Source of the DNA: Pseudomonas quebecensis
Lineage (GTDB): Bacteria; Pseudomonadota; Gammaproteobacteria; Pseudomonadales; Pseudomonadaceae
Length of the DNA: 64,000 bases
Reading direction: 5' to 3'
Assembly (NCBI RefSeq): GCF_026410085.1
Contig: NZ_CP112866.1
Span: 1,612,001 to 1,676,000, forward strand
Below, piece by piece: positions 36,690-45,935 of the stretch. The translations under genes were made by a program, and so were the position numbers. Numbering within the stretch: position 1 is the first letter of the stretch; every line of letters begins with the position of its first letter. The notes under the pieces are model-generated. The model was not told the origin of the DNA. It searched no databases and saw nothing but the letters and a program-made list of their open reading frames with translations.

Positions 36690-37428
36690 ATGAAGCTCCC
36701 CGCCATCGCCGCCGTGTTTATCGCATTCGTTACGCTGCACTCGCCTTGGACGCAAGCCGCCACACCCCTCACACATGTCGCCATCTACCGTGGCCCGGCG
36801 GGCTGTGAGGACTGTTCCGAAAACGTCAAACAGGCGTTGCTGCGGCTCAGCCCCGATTACCAGATCGATTTTGTGGGCGCTGACGAAGCGGTCGACATCA
36901 CCCCCCAAACCCTCGCGCGTTATGACCTGTATGTTCAGCCCGGCGGAGGCCAGGACATTCCTGCGGCGCTGGACAGTTTAGGTGCGGCGCGCGTGCAAGC
37001 CATCCGCGAATACGTGGCCAGGGGCGGGCGCTACCTGGGGTTGTGCATGGGGGCTTATCTGGCCGATAAGGGCAACTTCGGTTTGATCCGCTACGACCTT
37101 GATTCCGAAGCCGGGCGGCCGGGTTTTGAAGTGAAGGGCATTGAGGACGCGGCGGTGAGGGTGGTCTGGGATGGCAAGGCCGACAGCGTGTTTTATCAGG
37201 ATGGACCTTATTTTCCCAAGGCCGATGCGCGCACCGTATACGGTGATTGCCACCTATGCCAATGGCGATGTCGCGGCGGCGCGGTACACCTATGCGAAAG
37301 GTGTGGTGGTGCTGAGCGGCCCGCATCCGGAGGCGGGGCAGGAGTGGTTCGAGGACGCCGACATTGCGCTGAGCAGGATGCCCAGAGGCGAGCTCTTTGG
37401 CGTATTGGTGCGCAAGGCGGCTGAATAG
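36690..37428 (+). pseudogene. Exported BPL_N (GATase-like) domain protein, frameshifted
   Basis: A signal peptide (MKLPAIAAVFIAFVTLHSPW) leads into a BPL_N/GATase1-like domain (VAIYRGPAGCEDCSENVKQA, DLYVQPGGGQDIPAALDSLG, GGRYLGLCMGAYLAD with the nucleophile-elbow Cys). After YFPKADARTV at about 37235 the frame jumps by +1: the family ending (YTVIATYANGDVAAARYTYA...GVVVLSGPHPEAGQEWFEDA) is read in the next frame to the stop at 37428. The extra base lies in or near the run GCGCGC at 37227-37232. It is either a true disabling mutation or a sequencing error. Intact length would be about 246 codons. Confidence 0.8.
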
Positions 37429-37440
37429 GCGCACCGAATA

Positions 37441-38388
37441 TCAGCACTCAGCCCCCGGCGGATGGCCGAAATGCGCCTTATAGGCATGGTTGAAGTTGGC
37501 CGGGTTGGCGTACCCCAAGCGGTGGGCAATCTGCGCCACGTGCCATTTGCGCTGGCGCAGCAGGGTGCGCGCCAGTTCCAGGCGCTGCTGGCGCACGTAA
37601 TCGAGCATCGACTGGCCGTACACGCGGCTGAAGGCGCGTCTCAGGGTGGTTTCCCCCACGCCCAGCTCCCGGGCCAGCGCCAGCGTGCCGGGCGGGTTCA
37701 TCAGGTTGGCGTCGAGCTGAAAGCGTGCTTCGTGCGCCAGGTCCGAATGGCTGCGCAACGCGGCCACGGGTTTGGCCGGCTGCGGCGCCAGATGCGTGGC
37801 CAGTTCGACCAGCACGGCCAGGCTCAGGCTTTCCTGATTCAGCCGCTCCAGCGCGCCCTGGTAGGGCGAATGATAAAGCCGCTCGAGCAAACGTCCGAGT
37901 GCGCGGCAGCCGTTCAGCGCTGAAAAGTGCATGCCATCATCGAGCAGAGACGCCAACGGCTGCAGTGACGCGTCTTCTTCGGCCATTTCGCGCAGGTAGT
38001 CGCCGCCGATGCGCAGCCCGGCCATGCGCGCACCACTGCCCGCGGGCATCTGGTCCATGGCTTCCATGCTTTCGCTCAAGCCCAGCACATGGGGCGCGCC
38101 GGGGGTGTATTCATTCAGCACGCCGTCCACCCGATGTTGCCACTGCCCACCCAATACCTGAACGATGCACAGGCTGTCGGGCAGCACCTTGTGGATGCTC
38201 AACGGTTCGGGGAACTGCAGGTCACAGTCGAAATACTGCAAGTGCGACCGCACCGTCTGCGCGCGGTAATGCCCGATCGCGCTGCCCATGACTTGCCGCG
38301 CGCTGTCGTCGAATACGCCGGCCTGGTCCAGGGCCTCCGGGTGATCGAAGCAGAATTGGGTATCCAGATACGGGTTGCGGCGGTCCAT
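37441..38388 (-). CDS. AraC-family transcriptional regulator
   Basis: A 315-residue regulator. The C-terminal domain has both helix-turn-helix motifs (LALARELGVGETTLRRAFSR and HVAQIAHRLGYANPANFNHA) and the LELARTLL linker. The N-terminal ~200 residues are an unrecognised effector domain with GSARMAGLRI-like segments. The ATG at 38388 is chosen over the upstream TTG (38406) because ACGGAGG lies 8 bases before it. It ends 12 bases from the stop of the frameshifted BPL_N gene, convergent with it. Confidence 0.83.
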   Translation of the reverse strand: MDRRNPYLDTQFCFDHPEALDQAGVFDDSARQVMGSAIGHYRAQTVRSHLQYFDCDLQFPEPLSIHKVLPDSLCIVQVLGGQWQHRVDGVLNEYTPGAPHVLGLSESMEAMDQMPAGSGARMAGLRIGGDYLREMAEEDASLQPLASLLDDGMHFSALNGCRALGRLLERLYHSPYQGALERLNQESLSLAVLVELATHLAPQPAKPVAALRSHSDLAHEARFQLDANLMNPPGTLALARELGVGETTLRRAFSRVYGQSMLDYVRQQRLELARTLLRQRKWHVAQIAHRLGYANPANFNHAYKAHFGHPPGAEC

Positions 38389-38558
38389 TGAAAAAGCCTC
38401 CGTCAAGGCTGGTTGGCAACGTATGCATCATACCGACATCACGCAAAGGGATCAGTTGTTGTGAGCCACGGCCTTATTCTTGTGCGCAGCGGCCGCACCG
38501 CTTGGCAGAGCCTTGTGCGTTGATTTCAATGGTCGGCTTTGAACTGTCGAGGAAGCCG

Positions 38559-38990
38559 ATGATGTTGATTTATCGCAAATGGGCGGCCCTGTTGGGCTTG
38601 GTGCTGGCCGTGTTCGCGGGGATAGCCCACGCTGACAATCGTCCGGAAGTCGCGGAAAAAGTGCTGGCCTACGCTGGGGAGGGCGGTGTGAAGGTCTGGA
38701 CCCTGCGCATCGGTGCACGCAGCGACAATCAGGCGCTGGTGCAAGTGGAGGGCGTAGACCACGACTGGAACATGAAGATCCAGAAAATGGCCGTGGAAAA
38801 GACCGGTAAGGACACCCGCTATTCCACCACCGTGGACGGCCAGAAGTTTGTGGTGCTGGTGCTGCAACAGGGCTGGGGCGAGCTGTACTTGCCCGGCGAA
38901 GCTCAAGCGTTGAACGTCGGCTATGACGAATTCCTGTCCAGCCAAGGCAATGCGCAGGCGTTCCTGACTGACTACCTGCAGGCCAATTGA
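38559..38990 (+). CDS. Small exported protein, first gene of M48 operon
   Basis: A 143-residue protein with a signal peptide (LIYRKWAALLGLVLAVFAGIAHA). The mature domain starts DNRPEVAEKVLAYAGEGGVK and contains VEGVDHDWNMKIQKMAVEKTG; no family recognised. GAGGAAG precedes the start. The M48 protease gene begins 3 bases after its stop and another gene begins 3 bases after that, so the three are almost certainly co-transcribed and likely work together in envelope or protein maintenance. Confidence 0.75.
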   Translation: MMLIYRKWAALLGLVLAVFAGIAHADNRPEVAEKVLAYAGEGGVKVWTLRIGARSDNQALVQVEGVDHDWNMKIQKMAVEKTGKDTRYSTTVDGQKFVVLVLQQGWGELYLPGEAQALNVGYDEFLSSQGNAQAFLTDYLQAN

Positions 38991-38993
38991 GCA

Positions 38994-40355
38994 ATGAGCC
39001 GATTCGGACGGTGGTCATGGGCGCTGACGATGCTGCTGCTGCCGCTGGCCCTGATGGGGTGGGCCAGTGTGCAGAGCTGGCGCGCCGATGAAGTGCTGCG
39101 CGAGGCGCAGGGTATCGGCGGCGACTACGCCTGGCTCCGCGTGCGTCAGGCTCTGGCCGGGTTGGCGTATTGGCTGGCCCTCGCCGCGTTGGTGGCAGGG
39201 CCTGCGACGTGGGTGAAGCTGCGGCTGGACGCCTGGCGCGCGCGACAATCCAGGGACTTTCTCTACGACCGCCTGTTCCTCTGCTGGCGTGCTCTGGGGC
39301 AGTGGTTGGTGGCCTACACCGGGCTGTTGGTCGGCGCGCTGGCGGTAAGCCTGCTATATGAATTGAGCTGGGGCTGGAGCCACTTCAAGGCCGGCGGCTG
39401 GTTCATGCTGTTGGTGGCGGTGCCGGTGATTGCGGTGCTGTGGGTCGGGTGCCTGCTGATCGAGCGGTTGCGCCGGCAATGGCACGCCCTGGACCGGCCG
39501 TCCTCGGCGTTTCTGGGGCAAGCCATGGGGCGCGACAAGGCCCCGGCCTTGTGGGGCTGGATCGAACAACTGGCCCATACCGCCGGCGCGCCGGTGCCCG
39601 ACCATATCGTGGTGGGCATCGACCAATCGTTTTTTGTCACCAGTGTCGATGTGGCGCTGCAACCGGCCGGTGATCTGCTCACCGGGCGTACTCTTTACCT
39701 GCCGCTGACCTACCTCTCAACCCTGAGCCAGGCCGAGACGGCGTCGATCATCGGCCATGAGCTGGGGCATTTCAGCAGTCGCGACACCGAGCGCGGCAGC
39801 GAAATCGGCGCGCATTTCAGCCTGATGTGCGTGCACTTTTCGTTTATCAGTGCGGGGGATGCCGACCCGGCGTGGATCGAGCGCCCGGCGATCTGGATGA
39901 CGCAGCGTTTCCTGCACCACTTTCAACTGGCAGTGCACCACTGGGGCCGCGCCCAGGAACTGGTGGCGGATCGGGTGGGCGGCAACATCGGTGGCGAGCG
40001 GTTGTTCTGCCAGGCGCTGCTACGGGTTATCGCGCTGGACGCCGAAATCAACACGCTGCTCAGCGAGCGTCACCCCAACCTGATCCAGGCCCTGGCCGAC
40101 CACCTGCGTCGCACACCGCTGCGCTTGAACGAAGCGGCGCTGGACCATGCCATTGCGCACCCTTTCGATACGCACCCGCCGACAGTGCTGCGCCTGCAGC
40201 AACTGGGCGTGGTGCTGGATGACGCCCTGCTGGCCGAGGCCACGCGCGTGCCCACCGAACACGACCGCCACTGGTTCAGCCAGCTCACCCAGGCGTCGTC
40301 CGCGCCTGCCGCGCAGCCCTTATCACCGCCACTATCCATCGCCCAAGGAGAATGA
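38994..40355 (+). CDS. Membrane-anchored M48 metallopeptidase
   Basis: A 453-residue protein with about four N-terminal TM segments (residues 8-165) and a C-terminal peptidase domain. The zinc site is HELGH (His255, Glu256, His259) in SIIGHELGHFSSRD, with the third ligand Glu in AQELVADRVGG. This matches HtpX/M48-type proteases that cut membrane or exported proteins. It is translationally packed between an exported small protein and a two-TM protein. Confidence 0.88.
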   Translation: MSRFGRWSWALTMLLLPLALMGWASVQSWRADEVLREAQGIGGDYAWLRVRQALAGLAYWLALAALVAGPATWVKLRLDAWRARQSRDFLYDRLFLCWRALGQWLVAYTGLLVGALAVSLLYELSWGWSHFKAGGWFMLLVAVPVIAVLWVGCLLIERLRRQWHALDRPSSAFLGQAMGRDKAPALWGWIEQLAHTAGAPVPDHIVVGIDQSFFVTSVDVALQPAGDLLTGRTLYLPLTYLSTLSQAETASIIGHELGHFSSRDTERGSEIGAHFSLMCVHFSFISAGDADPAWIERPAIWMTQRFLHHFQLAVHHWGRAQELVADRVGGNIGGERLFCQALLRVIALDAEINTLLSERHPNLIQALADHLRRTPLRLNEAALDHAIAHPFDTHPPTVLRLQQLGVVLDDALLAEATRVPTEHDRHWFSQLTQASSAPAAQPLSPPLSIAQGE

Positions 40356-40358
40356 CCC

Positions 40359-41024
40359 ATGACCCAACCCTCCGATCCGCTGTCGGATCTGGCCAGCACA
40401 CTCAGCCAGGAATACGCCGACTCCCGCGATGCTCAGCGCGAGCGTGCGGTCGCCGAACTCGAGCAGGTTATCCAGCGCGTGCCCGAGCAGACCGAATTCA
40501 CCAACTCGCGCCGGTACAAGATACGCGGCCCGTTGTTTTTGCTGGTTTCCCTGAGCTTGCTGGGGTTCGCGCTCCACCGGGGTTCCACCGGCCTGGGCGT
40601 GTGTGCCGCAGTGATGGCGGTGTTGTTTGTGTTGTTGACGTGGCAGCACCGCAACGCCGGGCAACACGCCTTTATGCGCCTGACCCGCCGCCAGTTGTTT
40701 GTGGACACCCTGAGCGCGCCGGTGGACCTGGTGGACATTGTCGATGTTTCCATCAGTGAGGAGGGCTGGCTGACGGTACAGAAACTGATTTTGCGTGCGG
40801 ATGCGCCCCTGCCTGTTCATCGCTCCGCGCGACAGCTGTTCGGCAACCAGGCCCTGGCCCTGAAAAAGCCCCAGCCGCAGATCCGCATCCAGTCCGCCGG
40901 CCTGATGCAGGGCGGCCGCACCCTGGATTGCGACCAAATCGCAGAGATCCTCAACGCCTATTGCCAGGCCGCCCATGCGCAACGTCACCTCGATGCGTTG
41001 CGCCAGGAGGCCCAGCGGGCTTGA
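40359..41024 (+). CDS. Two-TM hypothetical protein, third gene of M48 operon
   Basis: A 221-residue protein with two TM segments (about residues 50-95: PLFLLVSLSLLGFALHRG and GVCAAVMAVLFVLLTWQ) and soluble ends. The C-terminal part begins MRLTRRQLFVDTLSAPVDLV. No family recognised. It starts 3 bases after the protease stop, so a partner role for the M48 protease is likely. Confidence 0.75.
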   Translation: MTQPSDPLSDLASTLSQEYADSRDAQRERAVAELEQVIQRVPEQTEFTNSRRYKIRGPLFLLVSLSLLGFALHRGSTGLGVCAAVMAVLFVLLTWQHRNAGQHAFMRLTRRQLFVDTLSAPVDLVDIVDVSISEEGWLTVQKLILRADAPLPVHRSARQLFGNQALALKKPQPQIRIQSAGLMQGGRTLDCDQIAEILNAYCQAAHAQRHLDALRQEAQRA

Positions 41025-41032
41025 TCGGTCCG

Positions 41033-41902
41033 CTAGCGCAGCGGCACATACACATCGGTCTGCCATTGATCCTGCGGCGTCTCGGGGTAGACGCTCAGGT
41101 AATGGAAGAACAGCGGGTGGTCGCGAAGCTCCTCGCCGCTGGCAGGCAGCCAATCGCGGTAAATCGGATAGATGGTTTCGCCGATATGATCCGGCGAGCC
41201 CACATGCCGCACCACCACGCAGCGCCCGGCAGGAATGACGCGCGCATGCACGCCAAACTCGTTTGGTGCCACCGCTGCGTCAATCTCGCCACAAACGGCG
41301 AAGCGAAACGCCTCCGGCGCGGTGGTATCGGGGTTGTTATACGGAATGCCAAACGTGCGGCTCGACGCCACCGGCGACTGGCCGCTCTGCTTGCGCCATT
41401 CGATAAATCGGCTGGTCGTCTGATTGACCAGCCCGGCGGGCCCGCAATGCTCAAGCGCGGCCACCTGGGTTTCGGGGAATTCTACAATGCGTAATTGCAT
41501 GATGATCGTCCTGGAAAAGTGAGGGATAGCGAACACCGCATTCCAGGTCTGCCAGTTCGGCGCTTTCCTGAACGCACTCGGCGCCATACCGAACGCCCGC
41601 CGGAACGCCCGGCTGAATGCCTCCGGGCTATCGAAACCGGCACTGAGCGCGGCCTCCAGCACCGAATAATCGGCAGCGGTCGCCAGGCTATGGGCCGCAC
41701 GACGCAGGCGCATCAGTTGCACATAACGCGACACCGGCACGCCGACAAACGCGGTGAACTGTCGATGGAAGTGAAACGCCGAAAAATTCGCCACCCGGCT
41801 CAACGTATTCACCGACAGGTCCCCTTCGAGATTGGCCTGGATGTAGGCGAGGACGGCGTTGAAGCGCTTGGTGTAGGCGAGTTGGGTCGGCGTTTCGGAC
41901 AC
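41033..41902 (-). CDS. AraC-family regulator with GyrI-like effector domain
   Basis: A 289-residue protein. The N-terminal half is an AraC HTH pair (NTLSRVANFSAFHFHRQFTA and VLEAALSAGFDSPEAFSRAF). The C-terminal half is a GyrI-like/Rob-type small-molecule binding domain (MQLRIVEFPETQVAALEHCG... HARVIPAGRCVVVRHVG... YPIYRDWLPASGEEL). Such fusions often sense drugs or cationic compounds. GTG start at 41902 with AGGAG 12 bases upstream. It ends 8 bases from the M48 operon's last stop, convergent with it. Confidence 0.85.
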   Translation of the reverse strand: MSETPTQLAYTKRFNAVLAYIQANLEGDLSVNTLSRVANFSAFHFHRQFTAFVGVPVSRYVQLMRLRRAAHSLATAADYSVLEAALSAGFDSPEAFSRAFRRAFGMAPSAFRKAPNWQTWNAVFAIPHFSRTIIMQLRIVEFPETQVAALEHCGPAGLVNQTTSRFIEWRKQSGQSPVASSRTFGIPYNNPDTTAPEAFRFAVCGEIDAAVAPNEFGVHARVIPAGRCVVVRHVGSPDHIGETIYPIYRDWLPASGEELRDHPLFFHYLSVYPETPQDQWQTDVYVPLR

Positions 41903-42049
41903 TGGGAGAAACTCCTGGAAGGGCGGTCGGCGATAGAGTCGACTATAGCGGGGCGCGCGTGCCTAGCCGGGTTTGCTCAAGGTGTGATTGGGGTAAGAGG
42001 CTCTACACAACCCGTTCAGTGAAAACATAACCTGAGAACACCAGGTTTT

Positions 42050-42079
42050 GTGGTGAGCAGGCTTGCCCTGCGCTGGGCT
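42050..42079. repeat. Single REP unit
   Basis: GTGGTGAGCAGGCTTGCCCT plus GCGCTGGGCT matches one arm of the window's REPINs without its inverted partner. The remaining spacer 41903-42206 shows no gene. Confidence 0.7.
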
Positions 42080-42206
42080 ATTAGTGGTCTGCCCCCATAG
42101 TCTTAAGCACGCTTGTTCGCTTCCTGAATAATGCCCGTGTATCTGGTAGCTGGCAGATATCGGCACATCACCGCCAAGCGGCCTCCTTTGCGGGATATTC
42201 GCAGTA

Positions 42207-43259
42207 TCAGCGACTTCCCTGGCTACGCCACAGCACAGGCCAATAAGCCTGATCGAGCCCCATGCAAGGGATCATTTCAGCCGCATGCGTGAGCGTGAAA
42301 CCGCTACCGTCGTAACGCCAGCGCAGCGTAGTACCACAACCGCCCATCCTCATCGCTCTTTCCTGACTGCTAAGTACACCCGTGGCCGGATCAAACTCTA
42401 CGAAGCCCTGGGGCTCTCGTTCCGGCAGGTTTGGCACTTCGGCGATCAGCGCTGCGCGCGCCTGCTCTGGGTGGTCCAAGGGTGCTTGGTAAATACTGTA
42501 GAAGCAGTTGTAGCCCCCACAGCCGGTTTCGATGATCACTAGTGCTTGATCTGAACTCAAGGCGTAGGCGCTGGCTTTTGGCGTGATGTCTTCATTCAGA
42601 TCTTCTTGCCAGTCCTTGCGGGTAGCAACGACCACGGCATCCGCGATCTGTTTTGCTTTGTCCGCAGTTAGCGCGGCAGGTGCCTGCCAAATTGGCGCTA
42701 TCGGAGCGGCAGGGGCTGACGGCACGCTGCTAGCGGGCGCCGGGCCCTTGGAAATCAATGCGTCCTGCGTGCCGACCCGCCCCTGAACCGAGTCCATCAG
42801 CAACAGCGCCGCACTCATCCCGCTTAGCGATGCGTACGATTTGCCCTCCTTGACCGGCAGCACTAGGTAGTTCCCATTGCGCAACTCTGTGATCAGGGCT
42901 TGGGCTGACGAACCGTTGAGTGCATAAACCTCGGGGGTATCGCCTTCTTTCAGTACGCCACGTTCAAATTGAGACTTCAGCGGTTTGTCATCAAGTGTTG
43001 GCTGGCCACGGGTTTCTGTATAGCTGAACACCCCGACATGCAAGGCGCCTTGCGGGCCGGCTTCACGTGTGACTCGTATGCTGAACGTTGAAAAGCCCGT
43101 GTCATCGCGCTCCTGCACGGCACTGATCGCCGTGCATGTTCGTGTGTTATCGCAGCCGATAATCCAGTCCTTGATGTCACGCGCCAACGGGACTTTCTCG
43201 GCAGCATGAACGCAGCCAATGCCTGCCGCCAAAAGGAATGTGAAAATGCTACGTATCAT
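42207..43259 (-). CDS. DUF1176 domain exported protein
   Basis: About 350 residues with a signal peptide (IRSIFTFLLAAGIGCVHA). The body has the DUF1176 features: KDWIIGCDNTRTCTAIS with a Cys pair, two roughly similar halves, TGCGGYNCFYSIYQA, and a MGGCGTTLRWRYDGSGFTLT ending. The family is periplasmic and of unknown function. The ATG at 43259 starts the signal peptide. Confidence 0.82.
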   Translation of the reverse strand: MIRSIFTFLLAAGIGCVHAAEKVPLARDIKDWIIGCDNTRTCTAISAVQERDDTGFSTFSIRVTREAGPQGALHVGVFSYTETRGQPTLDDKPLKSQFERGVLKEGDTPEVYALNGSSAQALITELRNGNYLVLPVKEGKSYASLSGMSAALLLMDSVQGRVGTQDALISKGPAPASSVPSAPAAPIAPIWQAPAALTADKAKQIADAVVVATRKDWQEDLNEDITPKASAYALSSDQALVIIETGCGGYNCFYSIYQAPLDHPEQARAALIAEVPNLPEREPQGFVEFDPATGVLSSQERAMRMGGCGTTLRWRYDGSGFTLTHAAEMIPCMGLDQAYWPVLWRSQGSR

Positions 43260-43445
43260 CAGACAGACGCCTCTGTACAAGTAAGCGCCTATTAAGACAG
43301 AGTTTTTTGCTGATACCTATTGAATGGCCGTCAGTCACAACAGAATCGCCGCATTGAACAACCGGCGCTGCAAGTGGAAGCATGCAAACGGGGTGCGACC
43401 ACATTTAAACAATGGGATCTGCCACCGACCTCTGCCTTCAACCCA

Positions 43446-43600
43446 CTAACACGCTGGGCCGCTCACCGTAAGATTGTGGCGGACATAATAATTGTCGAAC
43501 TCACTGCTTTGGACGAACTGGAAACCATATCGGGTATAAAAACGATTCGAGGCGCTTTCTTTGAGGGCACTTACTTTAATCGACCTTGTGCCGAGGAAGT
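43446..43600 (-). pseudogene. GNAT acetyltransferase C-terminal fragment
   Basis: The minus-strand frame reads ALKESASNRFYTRYGFQFVQ then SSEFDNYYVRHNL, the typical C-terminal part of a GNAT N-acetyltransferase (motif around the asparagine, the YTRYGF beta bulge, and the last strand). Upstream in the same frame the sequence loses the acetyl-CoA binding motif, so only a remnant is left. Confidence 0.55.
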
Positions 43601-43935
43601 AGGCTTGGCGATGATCGTGCGAGCCGAGTTTTTCGGTGCCGATGGCACTGGCTATCTGGGATACGTGCACTGGAGTCTGGTTGAACATATTAACCATCGA
43701 CAACCCACGCTGTTCCTCAATGACGGCACAGTTGTTTCGTTCTGGGCAGGAATTGTTAAACCCATCCTGGGATGAAGCCTCAGATGAAGCGAAACGGATT
43801 TCTTTCCCTATCACATTTGAGTCTGAACCATTACTCGGGCTCACGCCGATGGTCGGCTTCTTGGAAGGGATGTATTACTTGGATAGCAATGACCAGATTT
43901 CTTGCGTTTCGATGGGTGAAAGGCGAGGGCGGTAA
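43600..43935 (+). pseudogene. Frameshifted unknown protein fragment
   Basis: A plus-strand reading GTGYLGYVHWSLVEHINHRQ, then PTLFLNDGTVVSFWAGIVKP in one frame, continues plausibly as DEASDEAKRISFPITFESEP, then LLGLTPMVGFLEGMYYLDSN in the next frame. The shift occurs between about 43745 and 43775. The protein family is not recognised. It overlaps the GNAT remnant's upstream side and is part of a stretch of gene debris (43446-43935). The following 43936-44143 shows nothing clear. Confidence 0.4.
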
Positions 43936-44143
43936 CTACCCTCATCTGGTTTACAGCAGTGACTGATGCGGCAAAAAAGCCAGCGCGAGTCGCCTGGTTC
44001 TGACCGCTTTCTGACCGTGGTGACCGGCAAAAATCGACCCCATAGCTGCCCTTAGCGAAGAGCAGCTACCGCCATAAAGCTGCTGTTGGGGGCTGGGGTG
44101 CATTGTCGAGAAGCAAGCAAAGGGGACGCTCGATGCCTAGGGC

Positions 44144-45079
44144 CTATTCGCCCTTGGCCATTTCAACTCTCCCCATCTCCAACGCTCCGCTGAGCAGCAC
44201 TGCATTTCGTACACGGGCGGGAAGGATAGTGACAAGGGCTGCCATTAGACCGTGTCGCCAATGGCCATGAGATGAGAGTGTGTGGCCTAAATGAGACAGC
44301 GCTGCGCTGGCAGCCAATTCTGCTGGAATGGTAATGGCAGCTGGTTCTGTGCCTGCTGCCATAGCTGTCGCCATGACGGTGGGCTGAAAGGACAAAACGT
44401 CGAGTTGATCTGAATACTCAAATGCCAGCGGAACAGTGAGATGATCAACGAAAGCCTTGCAGGCTCCATAGATCTGCGTACCCGGCCAATAAAAGCGTCC
44501 CACAATGGAGCCTACGTTCAGAAGCGCCGCACGTCTTCCTGTCGAGGAGCTGTGCCTGAGAAGTCCAGGCAGCAACGTATGGGTCACGATAGCGGTGGTA
44601 CTGACATTCACAGCCAGCAAACGGCGTAGAGTTGCAGTCGGCACATCCGCATAACGCCGATGTACTGTGGTGCCTACACAGTTGATCAGCACCGAGAGAT
44701 CAACATCCTCTGCGGCGGCGGCCAGGGCTTGATAGGTGTGTGGCGCCGAATCCGACAGGTCAAGCGCGATAGTTCTAACTTGAACCCCCAACTCCTGCAA
44801 CTCGCTCTGGAGGCGATCAAGTTTGGACTGGGTACGTGCTGCCAAGATCAGGTTAAAGCCGCAGTGGGCTAATTCGCGGGCGAAAGCTTTACCCAAACCG
44901 TCGCTGGCACCAGTGATGAATGCCCAGCTTCCTTTACCGTAGCGTTTGGCTAAAGATTCGCCGTTGAATCGCGCTGGTAGCCAGAGGTAGATCCAAAGCC
45001 AGCGTGCTAACTTGACTAATGCCCAAGTCAGAAATGCTGCGCCGGAAATCTGCAGTACAGCCAGTAAATTCAATGCCAT
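44144..45079 (-). CDS. Membrane-anchored short-chain dehydrogenase (HSD17B12-like)
   Basis: A 311-residue SDR with an N-terminal membrane helix (ISGAAFLTWALVKLARWLWI). The cofactor site GASDGLGKAFA and LDL (for NADPH) are clear, as are the catalytic Ser (LLNVGSIVGRF) and YxxxK (YGACK). The N-terminal membrane anchor and SDR fold resemble 17-beta-hydroxysteroid dehydrogenase 12 / ketoacyl reductase enzymes. GGAGGT precedes the start. The Crp/Fnr-type gene at 45249 is upstream on the same strand and may control it. Confidence 0.82.
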   Translation of the reverse strand: MALNLLAVLQISGAAFLTWALVKLARWLWIYLWLPARFNGESLAKRYGKGSWAFITGASDGLGKAFARELAHCGFNLILAARTQSKLDRLQSELQELGVQVRTIALDLSDSAPHTYQALAAAAEDVDLSVLINCVGTTVHRRYADVPTATLRRLLAVNVSTTAIVTHTLLPGLLRHSSSTGRRAALLNVGSIVGRFYWPGTQIYGACKAFVDHLTVPLAFEYSDQLDVLSFQPTVMATAMAAGTEPAAITIPAELAASAALSHLGHTLSSHGHWRHGLMAALVTILPARVRNAVLLSGALEMGRVEMAKGE

Positions 45080-45248
45080 CGAGATACCTCCAGAAGTGGA
45101 TGGATGCTTGAAAAGTCTCATCGCTACTGTGGTAACCAAGGGCAGCGGGCTATGTCGAAACATCAGCCCGTTAGCTGCCGCAGATTGGTCAGAGCAGTGG
45201 TGAAGGCCAATCGTGCTTCTCTGGCGTTATGTTGTCATTTACATATGT

Positions 45249-45809
45249 TCAGATGCCGGTTTTGTCTGCGCTCGCTTTCAGCTTTCGCCGAATTCGGCTC
45301 AAGTGAACTGGGGTCACCCCCAAATAACCTGCAAGCACGTGCATGGGAATTCTTGCCAATCGATCTGGCTGAGTGGAGAGCATGCCCAGATATCGTTCTG
45401 TAGGGGTTTGCGAGATGGCACTGGTGTAGAGCTTGATGTAGTCGACCAGTCGCAACTGCGTGAGTGCCAGCAACTGAGTCTGCAAGATTGGTTTCGAAAG
45501 GGTGTGCGCCAGAACGGTGTCCCGGTCTAGCACGCACAGGTGGCACGCTTCCATCGTGATAATTTCCAACTCGCTTGGACAGCCGCTAACCAGACTCTCC
45601 AGAGAGCTTACGACCTCGCCCTCAAAAAAGAATTGGACGCTGGTATCCGTTCCTTCTGCGTCGCGCACGCAGATCCGCACTGCACCAGCTTTGATGAGGT
45701 AGAGGTTTTTAGCGAAGTCTCCCGACCGTAATAGGGCATGGTTGGCCTCTATGTGGAGGTGTTTGCCGTACGTTAGGAAGAAGTCGCCTAGGACAGTGTC
45801 TAGTTGCAT
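45249..45809 (-). CDS. Crp/Fnr-family regulator
   Basis: About 186 residues. The cyclic-nucleotide-type beta roll (HALLRSGDFAKNLYLIKAGA, GEVVSSLESLV) is followed by a winged helix (MHVLAGYLGVTPVHLSRIRR). No Cys cluster for an iron-sulfur centre is seen, so it is not an FNR oxygen sensor. The ATG at 45809 is preferred over a TTG at 45827. 169 bases upstream of the SDR gene, same strand. Confidence 0.8.
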   Translation of the reverse strand: MQLDTVLGDFFLTYGKHLHIEANHALLRSGDFAKNLYLIKAGAVRICVRDAEGTDTSVQFFFEGEVVSSLESLVSGCPSELEIITMEACHLCVLDRDTVLAHTLSKPILQTQLLALTQLRLVDYIKLYTSAISQTPTERYLGMLSTQPDRLARIPMHVLAGYLGVTPVHLSRIRRKLKASADKTGI

Positions 45810-45935
45810 GAACGCAGTACCGCACAAGGAATGGGGGCGCCGGTGTCGACAGGCCGCTTCTGGCGATTTCTGCCTGTCACGACCGATAGCTGTAGGTCGA
45901 CTGACGCCGGTCAGGCCAGCGTCGTTCGTCGCTAT

